Under the pieces are notes generated by a model. That model ran no database searches. It was not told the origin of the DNA and was given only the letters and a program-made list of their open reading frames with translations. The position numbers and the translations under genes are program-made. DNA of 64,000 nt, from contig CBDFHU010000035.1 of the NCBI GenBank assembly GCA_965247375.1, positions 1 through 64,000 of the forward strand. Reading direction: 5' to 3'. This DNA comes from Arsenicibacter sp965247375. Lineage in GTDB: Bacteria > Bacteroidota > Bacteroidia > Cytophagales > Spirosomataceae. Positions 54,353 through 63,881 of the stretch are shown here, piece by piece. Each line of letters starts with the position of its first letter. The stretch's first letter is position 1.

Positions 54353-55612
54353 CTAGTTTGTCCCGAATGCCCCGATGGTTGCCGAAGGTACCGGTGATTT
54401 ATACACGTTGCCGCCGATGGTAATGCCGGTTGTGCTGTAGAGCGGCGTAAACGAGGTTGTTCCTTTGCCGATTGCCGGTGACCCTGACTGTAAACGGAAA
54501 TCCCATGCCGTATTGTATACCGCATTCATCGACGCGGTGCTCAACGGATAATTCACGAATTTCGGATCATTATCACCCACGGTTTTGCTGATAATGTCGC
54601 TTGTACCGGCCAGAATTTCGGTAGTTGGCTGGAAGCCTGTTACGCCATCCTGCGTATAGCCATAGTACAGGTTATTGCTCATCTTCGACCGGCTGTCTTC
54701 CGCGTTTTTCGGATCGCGCTTTACCCCGAACCGGTCATTGGCCAGCAGGTTGTTGTACAGTTCGGCACGAACGCCGATTTCAACCCAGATCGAACCACCT
54801 TTGATCGTCGGACGACGCCAGCCGGCATTGACGATGGTGTTATTGTAGCCGATTATGTAGGCTTGTGGTGTCCGTGTACCTGTATTTGAGAGTTTCAGTG
54901 CATTGGTGTTCGGGCTGTAAATCAGGTTAAACGCCACATCAGCCTCAACCCCTGATTTGATATTGATGGCATCGCCGCCCGAAATACCTTGTGTGTAGAT
55001 TACATTATTGGCGATAATCACTTTACCGCCCTCAATGTAAAAACCATCTTCGTTCTGGTTGTTCATCCGGCTGTTGACAATCACCAGTTTGCCGCTGGTA
55101 TTCGAATAGTTGATGGCCGGTACGTGGTTACCGGCAGCCGCTTTGTACAAACCGGCTTTTACCGAAGGCGATGTTTCGGTAGTTACGGCCCCGCCGTACT
55201 CCAGCACCGCTCCGTCGATCAGCATTTCGGTACAGGTCGTTGCGGCAATCAGGCCACCCCACAGGTTCCCCCACTGATTGGCCGTGGTTTTCCAGGCATC
55301 CGGCACTGTAAACTTCACCGGATTTGATTTTGAGCCCATCACGTACAGGTTACCGCTGATGATAAATTCCGGTTTAACCGTTGAGTCACTGAAAATCACG
55401 TTAGTACCTTCCAGAATCGTCAGCGATTTACCGGCCGGCACCTGTATGTGTCCGGTAATTTTGTAGGTACTGTTTTTTTCCCAGACCCCCGAAACGTCAC
55501 CCGAAACGGCTTCCTTCACAACCGGTGTCGGCGTCGGATCAGACCCTTCATTGCTTTTACAGCCAAACAGCATGGCGCTACACCCGAGGGCAAGCAGAAA
55601 TAACTTTTTCAT
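54353..55612 (-). CDS. Beta-helix outer-membrane lipoprotein of the phytase locus
   Basis: 419 residues. The lipoprotein signal ends at Cys18 (AMLFGCKSNEG), followed by a proline-rich linker. The first part (VWEKNSTYKITGHIQVPAGK, LTILEGTNVIFSD, ISGNLYVMGSKSNPVKFT) and later parallel beta-helix repeats (LVIVNSRMNNQNEDGFYIEG, KVIIANNVIYTQGISGGDAI, VAFNLIYSPNTNALKLSN) resemble pectate-lyase-like folds with no clear lyase site. It is 32 bp after the TonB receptor gene, so the two are co-transcribed. It may be a surface partner of that receptor. Confidence 0.85.
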   Translation of the reverse strand: MKKLFLLALGCSAMLFGCKSNEGSDPTPTPVVKEAVSGDVSGVWEKNSTYKITGHIQVPAGKSLTILEGTNVIFSDSTVKPEFIISGNLYVMGSKSNPVKFTVPDAWKTTANQWGNLWGGLIAATTCTEMLIDGAVLEYGGAVTTETSPSVKAGLYKAAAGNHVPAINYSNTSGKLVIVNSRMNNQNEDGFYIEGGKVIIANNVIYTQGISGGDAINIKSGVEADVAFNLIYSPNTNALKLSNTGTRTPQAYIIGYNNTIVNAGWRRPTIKGGSIWVEIGVRAELYNNLLANDRFGVKRDPKNAEDSRSKMSNNLYYGYTQDGVTGFQPTTEILAGTSDIISKTVGDNDPKFVNYPLSTASMNAVYNTAWDFRLQSGSPAIGKGTTSFTPLYSTTGITIGGNVYKSPVPSATIGAFGTN

Positions 55613-55644
55613 TACGAAAGTTGGTTTGATTGATAATGACTTGT

Positions 55645-58401
55645 TTAAGGTAATTTGTACCGCATTCCAAGGATATACGACCGCTGGAAGTAGTCGCGGC
55701 GGATGAGTGTTTTGCCCGCAATGATCTGGTCAGGAATCCCTTCGTTTCTCGGGCTGCTATTTTTAAGGTAAACTTCAGTCGGGGTGTTCAGCAGGTTATT
55801 GGCTTTGGCAAACAAACTGAAGCCCTTGCCCAGCGATTTTTCAACCGAGGCGTCCATCTGCACAAAGCCTTTCTGCCACAGATCGTTGTTGACATACTGC
55901 GACACCGTGTTGATCCGGTCGCCGGTATAGTTGGCGGCCAGCTGCCCGTCCCACCCCTTTTCCGTATCCTTGAACAACAGCGTCAGGTTACCGATGTGGG
56001 CCGACTGCCCGTAGAGCGGCCGTGTCTGCTCCACCGTGATCCGTGCCAGGTCGCCGCGTTCGTTCCGGATTTGCTTTGATTTAGGCGTTGTGATCGACGA
56101 ATGGGTATAGGTGTAATTGGCTTTGATACCGATTTTGCTGAAGTATTTGATAAAATCAACTTCCAGCCCGTAGTTCGTCGCATTCCCGAAGTTGCCCGGC
56201 GCATAGTAAATGTCCTGTCCGCGGATAGCGTCCGGTTGCAGCGTATATTCAATCGGGTCCTGAATCCGCTTGTAGAACAAACCCACCATAAACTGTTCCA
56301 TCGGGCGCGGGAAATATTCATAGCGCAGGTCGATGTTATCGGCAATGGCCCGTTTGAGGTCCGGATTGCCGCGTTCCTGGTATTCTTCGTTGACAATGCG
56401 GTAGGGCACAATCTCAAAATAGCCCGGCCGGTTCAGGGAACGGTAGTAAGACGCCCGGTAATTGATCCGGTTCGACGGCGAATATTTCAGGTGCAGGCCG
56501 GGGAGCAGATCCGTATAGACTTGTTTGCCGGTTGGCCGGCCCTCCCCGATCGGGAACCGCATCGAATAGCCCTGATCCGTATGTTCCACCCGGACACCGC
56601 CGACCAGCTCCAGCACCTCATTCCGGGCTTTTGCCTGTACATAACCGGCCCCGGTTTTTTCCGTCGCATCGTAGCTCAGCGACGTGGCCACGGCACCCAG
56701 CGGATTCTGAACAGTATACGTGATCTGCGAATAATCGGTAAAGTCGACGCCGTACAGGGCGAACAGATTTGTCGGCCGCAGCTGGTAGTTATTGTAAAAG
56801 TTTGTCCGCTGCTTGTCGCGGTATAAACCGCCGATCTGCCAGTCGACCTTGAATGCCTTTAATTGGGTCGTATAGGTCAGGTTAGCATATCCAGCCAGAT
56901 CGGTATCCGAGTTGTGGTCCCATCGGCGGAACCCATCGGTGGGATAGGTCTTTGTGTCGACAAAATTCCGACGCTGCCCCAGGACCGAAACCGAGGTCTG
57001 ATCCGGTATGGCATTGGTGGCAAATGAGTACACCGCCGACCACGAGGCCGCTAACCGGTCAGCCAGTTTATGGTCGCCCTGCAAGGTAGTGTTGAAAATC
57101 TGCTGCCGGGTCAGCCGCGAACGGGTCGAAAACGAGATGCCGGCATTCCCGGCCACGGGATCATATCCGCCAATACCCAGGCTCGTTGATTTGGTGTCGC
57201 GTACCTGCACGTTGGTGAGTGACAGGAAGGCAGTATACCACTGAAACTTATGGCGTTCCGTTGCCTTAAAGTCTACTTTCGCGTGCAGGCCATACCGCTT
57301 CTGCTGTTCCGAATACGTCCGTTCTGCCTGTGAGGTCAGGGTAATGCTTTTCAGGGTATCGACCACATCACCGTTGAAAAACAAACTATTGCTGCCCCGG
57401 TACGTGTTCTGCACACTGCCGGCAATCAGCACGCCGAGGCGTTTATTCAGGAACCGGTTACCCAGTGAAAAGCCCCCTACCAGATTCGGCGCGGGGCGGC
57501 CCGACGAATAGGTTGAGGTGTAGTTCGGGAAATCGGTGGCTTTGGCCACATAGGTATTCCCGAACCGTTCGTAGGGTGATTGTGCATTTACCTTTTGATA
57601 CGGATAGCTCAGGAACGGCTGGTTCAGGAACAACTCACTGTAGCCGGTCGCCAGGTTGGCAGTGGCCAGCAGCTGATTCGGCGCATCTTTCATCACCATG
57701 TTTACGGCACCACCAACGGCATCGCCTTCCATAGACGGCGTCAGGGCTTTGTATACTTCCAGACGGTCCAATAACTCCGCCGGAAAAATATCGAGGGGCA
57801 CGTAGCGGTACCGGTTGTCGGGGCTCGGAATTTTCACCCCGTTCACCAGCGTGTAGTTGTAGCGCTTATCCATACCGCGCAGGATGGCATACTGCCCGTC
57901 GCCGTTCGAATTGCGTTCGATGCTGATGCCCGATACCCGCTGAATGACATTGGCCACCGTCAGATCGGGCGAGAGCTGAATGGTTTTCCCCGAGACAATA
58001 TTCATGACCTGGTTGGCCGCCTGTTCGAGATAGCGGGCCGTATGGTCGCTCGCCCCTTCGCGCTTCGTCGTCACCGTAATTTCTGACAGGGTCTGCGCCT
58101 CATCGTTTTCAAGGGCAATCTCAACGGCTGACCCATTCGCCCCCGAAAGGGATATTTTACGAATGACTGTCTTGTAGGAGATATAGCTGATCCGGACCGA
58201 GTAGGTTCCTGTAGCCAGATTTTTGAACACAAATGATCCGTCGAGACCGGAAACTTCGTGCCGGTTTGTGCCTTCCAGCATGACATTGGCTCCGATAACC
58301 GGCTGTCCGGTTTCTGCTTCAATCACGCGGCCCTTTATCGTTTCAGCGCGCAGACCGGCCGCACTGAGTAACGCAAACAAAAGGAGGTAAAACTGGTTCA
58401 T
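55645..58401 (-). CDS. TonB-dependent receptor with carboxypeptidase-like N-terminal domain
   Basis: 918 residues. The signal peptide ends near GLRAE (about 19). A carboxypeptidase-regulatory-like domain follows (about 20-105, IKGRVIEAETGQPVIGANVM and GTYSVRISYISYKTV). The plug domain (about 130-240) contains LTVANVIQRVSGISIERNSN, YAILRGMDKRYN and GDAVGGAVNMVMKD. A barrel ends in an aromatic-rich last strand (SYILGMRYKLP). It differs from the SusC class in size and plug and stands without a SusD. It is followed directly by a beta-helix lipoprotein and then a phytase, which suggests uptake of a phosphorylated compound or its product. Confidence 0.92.
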   Translation of the reverse strand: MNQFYLLLFALLSAAGLRAETIKGRVIEAETGQPVIGANVMLEGTNRHEVSGLDGSFVFKNLATGTYSVRISYISYKTVIRKISLSGANGSAVEIALENDEAQTLSEITVTTKREGASDHTARYLEQAANQVMNIVSGKTIQLSPDLTVANVIQRVSGISIERNSNGDGQYAILRGMDKRYNYTLVNGVKIPSPDNRYRYVPLDIFPAELLDRLEVYKALTPSMEGDAVGGAVNMVMKDAPNQLLATANLATGYSELFLNQPFLSYPYQKVNAQSPYERFGNTYVAKATDFPNYTSTYSSGRPAPNLVGGFSLGNRFLNKRLGVLIAGSVQNTYRGSNSLFFNGDVVDTLKSITLTSQAERTYSEQQKRYGLHAKVDFKATERHKFQWYTAFLSLTNVQVRDTKSTSLGIGGYDPVAGNAGISFSTRSRLTRQQIFNTTLQGDHKLADRLAASWSAVYSFATNAIPDQTSVSVLGQRRNFVDTKTYPTDGFRRWDHNSDTDLAGYANLTYTTQLKAFKVDWQIGGLYRDKQRTNFYNNYQLRPTNLFALYGVDFTDYSQITYTVQNPLGAVATSLSYDATEKTGAGYVQAKARNEVLELVGGVRVEHTDQGYSMRFPIGEGRPTGKQVYTDLLPGLHLKYSPSNRINYRASYYRSLNRPGYFEIVPYRIVNEEYQERGNPDLKRAIADNIDLRYEYFPRPMEQFMVGLFYKRIQDPIEYTLQPDAIRGQDIYYAPGNFGNATNYGLEVDFIKYFSKIGIKANYTYTHSSITTPKSKQIRNERGDLARITVEQTRPLYGQSAHIGNLTLLFKDTEKGWDGQLAANYTGDRINTVSQYVNNDLWQKGFVQMDASVEKSLGKGFSLFAKANNLLNTPTEVYLKNSSPRNEGIPDQIIAGKTLIRRDYFQRSYILGMRYKLP

Positions 58402-58659
58402 GCAGACGCTGATTTGGTAGAATCACCGGTTTTTCGGCCACTTGCCGCAGCCGTCCGGTTGATGGGCCAAAGGTCTGCTCATTCCGGCCACTGATCCAAT
58501 TCCGGTGCGTTAACATAGTAGCAACATCCTGTGCCGGTGCATTAACGTTAAGGCAACAAAATCAGAAAATTACACTATAACCTATTGATTATAAATAGAT
58601 TACTAGCTTACATTTTGTACATAATCAAATTATTACCTAAATATGAAGCCAATGTTATC

Positions 58660-60300
58660 TTACACAAAGTCTCGTACGAAAGCGGTTAATGAATCCCCTT
58701 CTTGCAGATTCAGTTTCTTACGAAGCCGGTAACGTGCTACCCGCAAACTGTCGGGCGTAATACCAAGCAGGGTAGCCATATCAGCGGAGGTAATGTTCAT
58801 TTTCAGAAGGGCAATAACCCGCAGGTCATAAGCCGTCAGGTTGGGAAACGTCTGCGTGATGCGCGCTACAAAATCCTGATGTACCTGATCAAATACCGTC
58901 CGGAACTCCTCCCAGTATTCATCCTGACTAAAGCTCAGGTTAATCTTCTGGATAACCTGCCGGAGCTGTTTTTTCTGGTCCCTTTTGTCATCCTTGACCA
59001 GCAGGGTTAGTTCATTTTTCAGTTCATCGAGCATCTGATTTTTCTGAATCAGGTGAAGCGTGTGGGTCGACAGGCTCTGACTCTTCAGTTCCAGCTGTTT
59101 TTTCAGAATCTCTTCCTGTAGTTGCCGGTTCTTCAATTCGGCCTCTACGAGTTCGTGTTTTGCTTCAAAAATCCGGTTGTTCTGCTCGTGCAAAGCCTGT
59201 TGATTCCGGAGTTTCATGCGCTGCCTGCTGCTGTACAAAAAGGCCAGAACACCCGTTAGGACACTGACCAGCCCTGCGGCCAGGAGCAGAATCATATCAA
59301 TCCGTTTGGCAGCATTCAACTGGATAATCTCGTTGTTTTTCTGCTCAACCTCATACAGCGTCTGCATCAGCGCAATCTGCCTGTTATTCTCAAGGGTGTA
59401 TAGTTCGTCGGACAATGCGTGGCTTAGCTCCAGATAGACGATGGCACTATCGGGTTGCTGCATCAGCCGGTAGGTTTTGGCCAGGTCGCGGTACGTGCTG
59501 TTGAGCTGATACGTTTCCTGATGAATGACGGCCAGCCGTTTGGCCGACCAGTAATAGCTCAACGCTTCGGGATAACGGCCTGTTTTACGGGCAATATCCC
59601 CCAGATTATCGACTGCTTCAATCTGGAGCAGTGCGTCCCCGTTTTGCTGATTAAGCCTCAGGGCCTGACTGAAATATACCCTTGCCGAATCATACTTTGC
59701 CTGATCTTCGAAAATGCTGCCGATGTTTTCAAAAATTTTGGCCAGTCCTTTCTCATCCTTAGCCGCTGCATATTGGCGCAGTGCCTGCCTTTCGAAAATC
59801 CCGGCGCTATCCAGATCGCCTTTTTTTTCGTATACCTGGCCGATACTGCCGTATACCCTGCCAATACCCGACGGGTCTTTTGCTCTGATATACAGTTGCA
59901 GAGCCAGTTCAAACTGACGCCGGGCCAGAACCGGCTGCCGGTTGTAGAAATACACCACTCCAAGATTGTGGTGGGTACCGGCCAGCTGTCCAGGCAGGAC
60001 ATCGGCCGGATATTTTTTGATGGCCTGTAAGAGATTCGATGTTGCCCGGACATAATTACCCTGGTGATAAAAGAACGTGCCCAGTTTATGCAGGTAATCG
60101 CCTTCGGCACCTGCGTTCCCTTGCTGAATGGCCAGATCCAGACCGTTTTTCAGGACCCGGTACAGGGAATCCGGATTTGCAGGTCGTTTGGGTTCATGAT
60201 CAGTCACCGATTGAGCAAATGCACAGTCAAACACCAGCATGGCCATCGCCATGCACCTCCCTGAAAACAAAAAAAAGGACTTGACTCGTCCTTTAAACAT
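58660..60300 (-). CDS. TPR membrane regulator with C-terminal HTH
   Basis: 546 residues from the ATG at 60300, which gives a signal-like leader ending CAFAQS (about 30). TPR repeats occupy about 65-300 (GTFFYHQGNYVRATSNLLQA, VYGSIGQVYEKKGDLDSAGI, IFENIGSIFEDQAKYDSARV). A transmembrane helix at about 336-356 (MILLLAAGLVSVLTGVLAFLY) is followed by a long coiled coil (about 360-440). The end (LTAYDLRVIALLKMNITSADMA and LGITPDSLRVARYRLRKKL) is a LuxR-like helix-turn-helix. TPRs outside and HTH inside suggest a membrane-bound transcription regulator. It lies 258 bp upstream of the TonB receptor on the same strand and is the likely local regulator. Confidence 0.85.
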   Translation of the reverse strand: MFKGRVKSFFLFSGRCMAMAMLVFDCAFAQSVTDHEPKRPANPDSLYRVLKNGLDLAIQQGNAGAEGDYLHKLGTFFYHQGNYVRATSNLLQAIKKYPADVLPGQLAGTHHNLGVVYFYNRQPVLARRQFELALQLYIRAKDPSGIGRVYGSIGQVYEKKGDLDSAGIFERQALRQYAAAKDEKGLAKIFENIGSIFEDQAKYDSARVYFSQALRLNQQNGDALLQIEAVDNLGDIARKTGRYPEALSYYWSAKRLAVIHQETYQLNSTYRDLAKTYRLMQQPDSAIVYLELSHALSDELYTLENNRQIALMQTLYEVEQKNNEIIQLNAAKRIDMILLLAAGLVSVLTGVLAFLYSSRQRMKLRNQQALHEQNNRIFEAKHELVEAELKNRQLQEEILKKQLELKSQSLSTHTLHLIQKNQMLDELKNELTLLVKDDKRDQKKQLRQVIQKINLSFSQDEYWEEFRTVFDQVHQDFVARITQTFPNLTAYDLRVIALLKMNITSADMATLLGITPDSLRVARYRLRKKLNLQEGDSLTAFVRDFV

Positions 60301-60421
60301 AAACATAGCGTACAAAACGGCTGAGTGAACAAATCCCCTGATGCTGTTAATCAAGCGTATATGTAGTCCGGGGATGTCAAAAATAAGTAGCCGGCGTCAG
60401 TAGGGTCAATTGACAGCGTTG

Positions 60422-61534
60422 TTAAATTGTTAAATTTTCGGGTGTCTGCGCCAGCCTGTCCGTTTTGTGCCGGTGCTGTGTTTCTTCACACCGGTACTTT
60501 GCCCAGGCTAGCAAAGGCTGTAACTGGCGCGAATAGGCCTTCGGTAACTCAGACAGTATACGCATCAGATCGTTCAGATCGTCATACGCCAACGGCGACA
60601 GACCATACTCACCATATTGGCAAACCTGGTAAAAATGGGCTTTCTGTGCCGGTATATGACTCCGCAAACCACGCTTTACCGATTCCCAGATTAAAATCCT
60701 CAACATGACTATCTGAACAATTGAGGTGAGATTTGCCTGCGCACAAGCCGTTCTGAATTCAAGCGTGCCAAGCTTATGCGGTGTGATAAAGGAATAATCC
60801 CGGATGAAACCAGCGGTCTGATGCAGCAGCAGGTCGTATTCTTCTTTTGACCCGGGTATATTTTCCGGATAAGCCACTGCCAGGTAGTTATCGTCGAAGC
60901 TATCCCGGTATATTAACGGCCTGATACAGTGTATGCGCTGTTTGTCAGGCGTTGTAGTACTACTGGAGCTGAATAACCACGGAATCAGGTATTCATACTC
61001 ATACAGCCCCTGAAGCCATTTGTACCGCTCATCCGGATTAACACCGAAATGGACATGCGTTGAACTCATCAGCGTAGACAGTCCCGCGCCGGCAAACTTC
61101 TTATCGGGAAGCGGTCGCTCAGCCAGTAAAAACTGCCGGATCAGACTTTCTGCCGAAGACGGATACGGAATAAACTTCTCATGCTTAAAAGGGTATAGAC
61201 CAGCCGGAATCACCGAGAAGCCTGACTGGTTCAGCACACTGGACAGTATCCGCCAGATAAACCGGTATTGGCCCTGAAAATCAGCAAAATCAATAAATGG
61301 GGGAAAGGCGATCTCCAGTACATGCGTATAGCCATCGGTTTTAATACTCAGCAGCCCGGTAGCGGTCGGAATCAATAAGGAACCGGCACATTCACTACTG
61401 TCCTGCTTTACCTTGCCACCCGTCACAAACGCAAGCCGTTGCAATAGCTGATCAATGTCTGCACGACTTGGCACTGTCATTTGCCTGGTTACAAAAAATT
61501 CCTGTTCGATACCAATGGATACCGTTGATTTCAT
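60422..61534 (-). CDS. GCS2-family carboxylate-amine ligase
   Basis: 370 residues from the ATG at 61534; the upstream ATG at 61588 would add 18 residues not fitting the family start. It opens with the family signature VSIGIEQEFF, then HVLEIAFPPF, LMSSTHVHFGVNPDERY (metal/ATP site), GTLEFRTACAQ and a long C-terminal helical part. The family (glutamate-cysteine ligase type 2, YbdK-like) joins a carboxylate such as glutamate to an amine using ATP. The substrate is unknown. No partner enzyme lies next to it. Confidence 0.88.
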   Translation of the reverse strand: MKSTVSIGIEQEFFVTRQMTVPSRADIDQLLQRLAFVTGGKVKQDSSECAGSLLIPTATGLLSIKTDGYTHVLEIAFPPFIDFADFQGQYRFIWRILSSVLNQSGFSVIPAGLYPFKHEKFIPYPSSAESLIRQFLLAERPLPDKKFAGAGLSTLMSSTHVHFGVNPDERYKWLQGLYEYEYLIPWLFSSSSTTTPDKQRIHCIRPLIYRDSFDDNYLAVAYPENIPGSKEEYDLLLHQTAGFIRDYSFITPHKLGTLEFRTACAQANLTSIVQIVMLRILIWESVKRGLRSHIPAQKAHFYQVCQYGEYGLSPLAYDDLNDLMRILSELPKAYSRQLQPLLAWAKYRCEETQHRHKTDRLAQTPENLTI

Positions 61535-61706
61535 GAAGTGTACCTGTCTTAATTTCAATAAAGGTAAGCAGGACACCGGCCAATTCATGTAAACGAACTG
61601 TTATCAATTCTTGAGTTTATCTAACATATAATATAACAATTCAATAACACTTATAATTGAGTAGTACGCTGATGCTTAACCCAATTACAGCAAGTCTCTT
61701 TCGTCA

Positions 61707-61748
61707 TGCGCCGTAGTTTACGCGCCAAATCCTGTAAACTACGGCGCA
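61707..61748. repeat. 15-bp perfect inverted repeat after the protease-nuclease gene
   Basis: TGCGCCGTAGTTTAC (61707-61721) and GTAAACTACGGCGCA (61734-61748) form a perfect hairpin with a 12-bp loop, 14 bp past the stop of the protease-nuclease gene. There is no T-run on either side, so termination is uncertain. It could be a 3' stabilising hairpin. Confidence 0.6.
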
Positions 61749-61761
61749 AACGCCATTACGT

Positions 61762-63816
61762 TCAGACTAACAGATCCGTTTCTGACAGAATTTCACGCGG
61801 TACGCTTTCCAGCTGCCCTTTCAGCGGATCAAACGGTTTAAGTGGCGTCAGGTTCAATCCGGTCAGTTCTTCTACTTTTTCAAGTGAAACCTGATATGTT
61901 TTGAATTTGCCGAAAACAAACTCTGTCTGCACCCGCTCCAGGCTGCTCAACAGCTCACGTTGTGTCAGCACATATCCGGTCACAGAAGGGCTACCGTCTT
62001 TTTTGACCATAGCCACCACTTTAAAGAACTGTACCGGCACCAGCGCTTCGCGATACAAGACATAGTTATCATCCAGAACAGGCCCCGTAAACACAGAAAT
62101 TTTCAGATCATTGGCTTTGGCACTCTTCAACACATAATCTTCCAGCGAAAGCCATGTTTTCTGATTCAGGTCTTTATGCTGAGGACAGGAATTGGTATAG
62201 TGAAACGTATCCTCATTAGCCTGTGCGGCATCGGGTCCCCAGTTCGGGTCTTCACGGCGCACCATATGCCCTCTGTCCAGATCATTGTTGGCATAAACCG
62301 CATTTCCCAACTGATATTTCACCTCCATACGGCCATCAAGCTGCCAGTTATCATTTCGGGGCAACGAGACAGCCGCATTTCCGTCAATGTTTACCCCCGT
62401 GATGATGCACATTCGCCGGACCTTGTGCATCGCCAGCGAAAAATGCGTATAGTCAAGCTGAAAAGCACCGGTAGTTGTCGGGGCAACCAGATTTTTTGCC
62501 AGAAACGGTTTGTACAAATCGCTCAGGTTCACACTAAAACCACCCAGAAAATCAGCCTGATAGCCTATCCGGTTCTGAAGGTTCCTATTCACGGGGTCTG
62601 TCGGTGCCGGAGCCGTTTTTTTCTTTTTACGTTCCTGCGCATCACTTTCTGCTACAAAACCGGTTTCGGCCTGCACAGGGGTTCCTAATCGGATTTCAAG
62701 CGGGATGTTAATCCGGATTACATTGTCGTTCATGTCAATCAGTGATAAAGGTTCTTGTTCAACAGGCGGGTTTTCAGCTACAGGTTGCTTTGTGTGTTCA
62801 AGGGCGGTTTTCGGCTCTATAGTAGCAGGTGTTGCTATCCGAACCGACCGGGCATCACTAAACGGATTTTCGGGAAGCGATGCTTCCAGCGTGTCGTTTG
62901 CGGCCTGATTGATGCGCTCATACAGGTCAGGCTTATGCTGCTTCAGATCAGCCATGATCGCACTGATCCGAACGCCTTCGTTGGCAGCTCTCGGAAAGTC
63001 AGACTCCCCGATCGTTTCGGTATCATGCTCATTAAGTGCCTGAACGGATACCGGTACACCGGCATGATGCAGCGCCACAACCACCCAGTCATAATTAAAT
63101 ACGGGAGAACCAGACGCCCCGCCTTCTGAATCGGTTGAGTACAACAGAAACGACGGATGTTTGGTATACAGAATGGCATTTTCGAACAGCACAACCTGCT
63201 TTGGTCTACCGTCAGCGTGTTCGATGATCGACGCAAATTCGCCCTGCTGAATCTTGCCCCGTTCTTCAAAGAGCTTCAGGTACCCGAACGAAGACAACAT
63301 ACGGCCGCCTTCATTAACCGGCTTTCCATCGACGGCAATGAGGGTAAAGTCCAGCAATTCGTTTGTGTAAAAAGCTTTTTCAGGCAGGAAACGGTACTGA
63401 TGGCAGGGGTCGGGATTACCGTCCAGATCCCGTTGATAGTTCATCTTCAGAGCATACTGGCTGGCTGTTTCCTCACTGTCAATCACGTGGTTATTGGTGA
63501 TCAGCAAGCCAGGTGCTACCAGAAAACCCGTTCCGATGGCGGCACTGTCAATGTCTGTTTTCAGGGCATCATAAATAAGGCCAACCGACAAACCGGCTTC
63601 ATAGCCCCGCAGTAAGGTCGCGACAGAGGTAAGATTATTTGTACCTCTGATCTTTTCGAGTGCATCCTGCGGACTGTCAATGGTATTCCGTACCATGAAA
63701 CCAATCCGCGTATCCGAAACAGTCTCCGGCGGAGTGACGTGAGCAGGCAAATCGATCGCCTCAAAACGATCCAGAACGCTTTGCAGCATTTCTTTACTTA
63801 ACGTTGCCATCTTCAT
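61762..63816 (-). CDS. Trypsin-like protease fused to NUC1-type nuclease
   Basis: 684 residues from the ATG at 63816 (an ATG at 63810 is also possible); numbers below use the longest in-frame start (63840). No signal peptide is seen, so it is cytoplasmic. Residues about 15-95 are a helical N-terminal region. About 100-300 form a trypsin-like protease with the triad His118 (ITNNHVI), Asp164 (ELLDFTLIAVD) and Ser244 (GGASGSPVF). A linker with proline-rich and basic parts (about 330-415) leads to a DNA/RNA non-specific endonuclease domain (about 425-675). Its active-site motif is DRGHM (522-526), with His525 catalytic and a downstream metal-Asn region (FHYTNSCPQHKDLNQ). Pairing a protease with a DNase/RNase in one cytoplasmic protein fits a self-activating effector of defence or programmed cell death, as proposed for related fusions (inference). 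All catalytic residues are present. Confidence 0.9.
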   Translation of the reverse strand: MKMATLSKEMLQSVLDRFEAIDLPAHVTPPETVSDTRIGFMVRNTIDSPQDALEKIRGTNNLTSVATLLRGYEAGLSVGLIYDALKTDIDSAAIGTGFLVAPGLLITNNHVIDSEETASQYALKMNYQRDLDGNPDPCHQYRFLPEKAFYTNELLDFTLIAVDGKPVNEGGRMLSSFGYLKLFEERGKIQQGEFASIIEHADGRPKQVVLFENAILYTKHPSFLLYSTDSEGGASGSPVFNYDWVVVALHHAGVPVSVQALNEHDTETIGESDFPRAANEGVRISAIMADLKQHKPDLYERINQAANDTLEASLPENPFSDARSVRIATPATIEPKTALEHTKQPVAENPPVEQEPLSLIDMNDNVIRINIPLEIRLGTPVQAETGFVAESDAQERKKKKTAPAPTDPVNRNLQNRIGYQADFLGGFSVNLSDLYKPFLAKNLVAPTTTGAFQLDYTHFSLAMHKVRRMCIITGVNIDGNAAVSLPRNDNWQLDGRMEVKYQLGNAVYANNDLDRGHMVRREDPNWGPDAAQANEDTFHYTNSCPQHKDLNQKTWLSLEDYVLKSAKANDLKISVFTGPVLDDNYVLYREALVPVQFFKVVAMVKKDGSPSVTGYVLTQRELLSSLERVQTEFVFGKFKTYQVSLEKVEELTGLNLTPLKPFDPLKGQLESVPREILSETDLLV

Positions 63817-63867
63817 CAAATCGTGTTGGTGATACGGCAATTTCAGTATTCTCAGCTCACAGGGCTA

Positions 63868-63881
63868 CCGTAATTTTACGG
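63868..63881. promoter_or_regulatory. Short palindrome upstream of the protease-nuclease gene
   Basis: CCGTAA, TT, TTACGG forms a 14-bp palindrome about 52 bp upstream of the preferred start. It is a possible operator. It is short enough to occur by chance. Confidence 0.3.
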
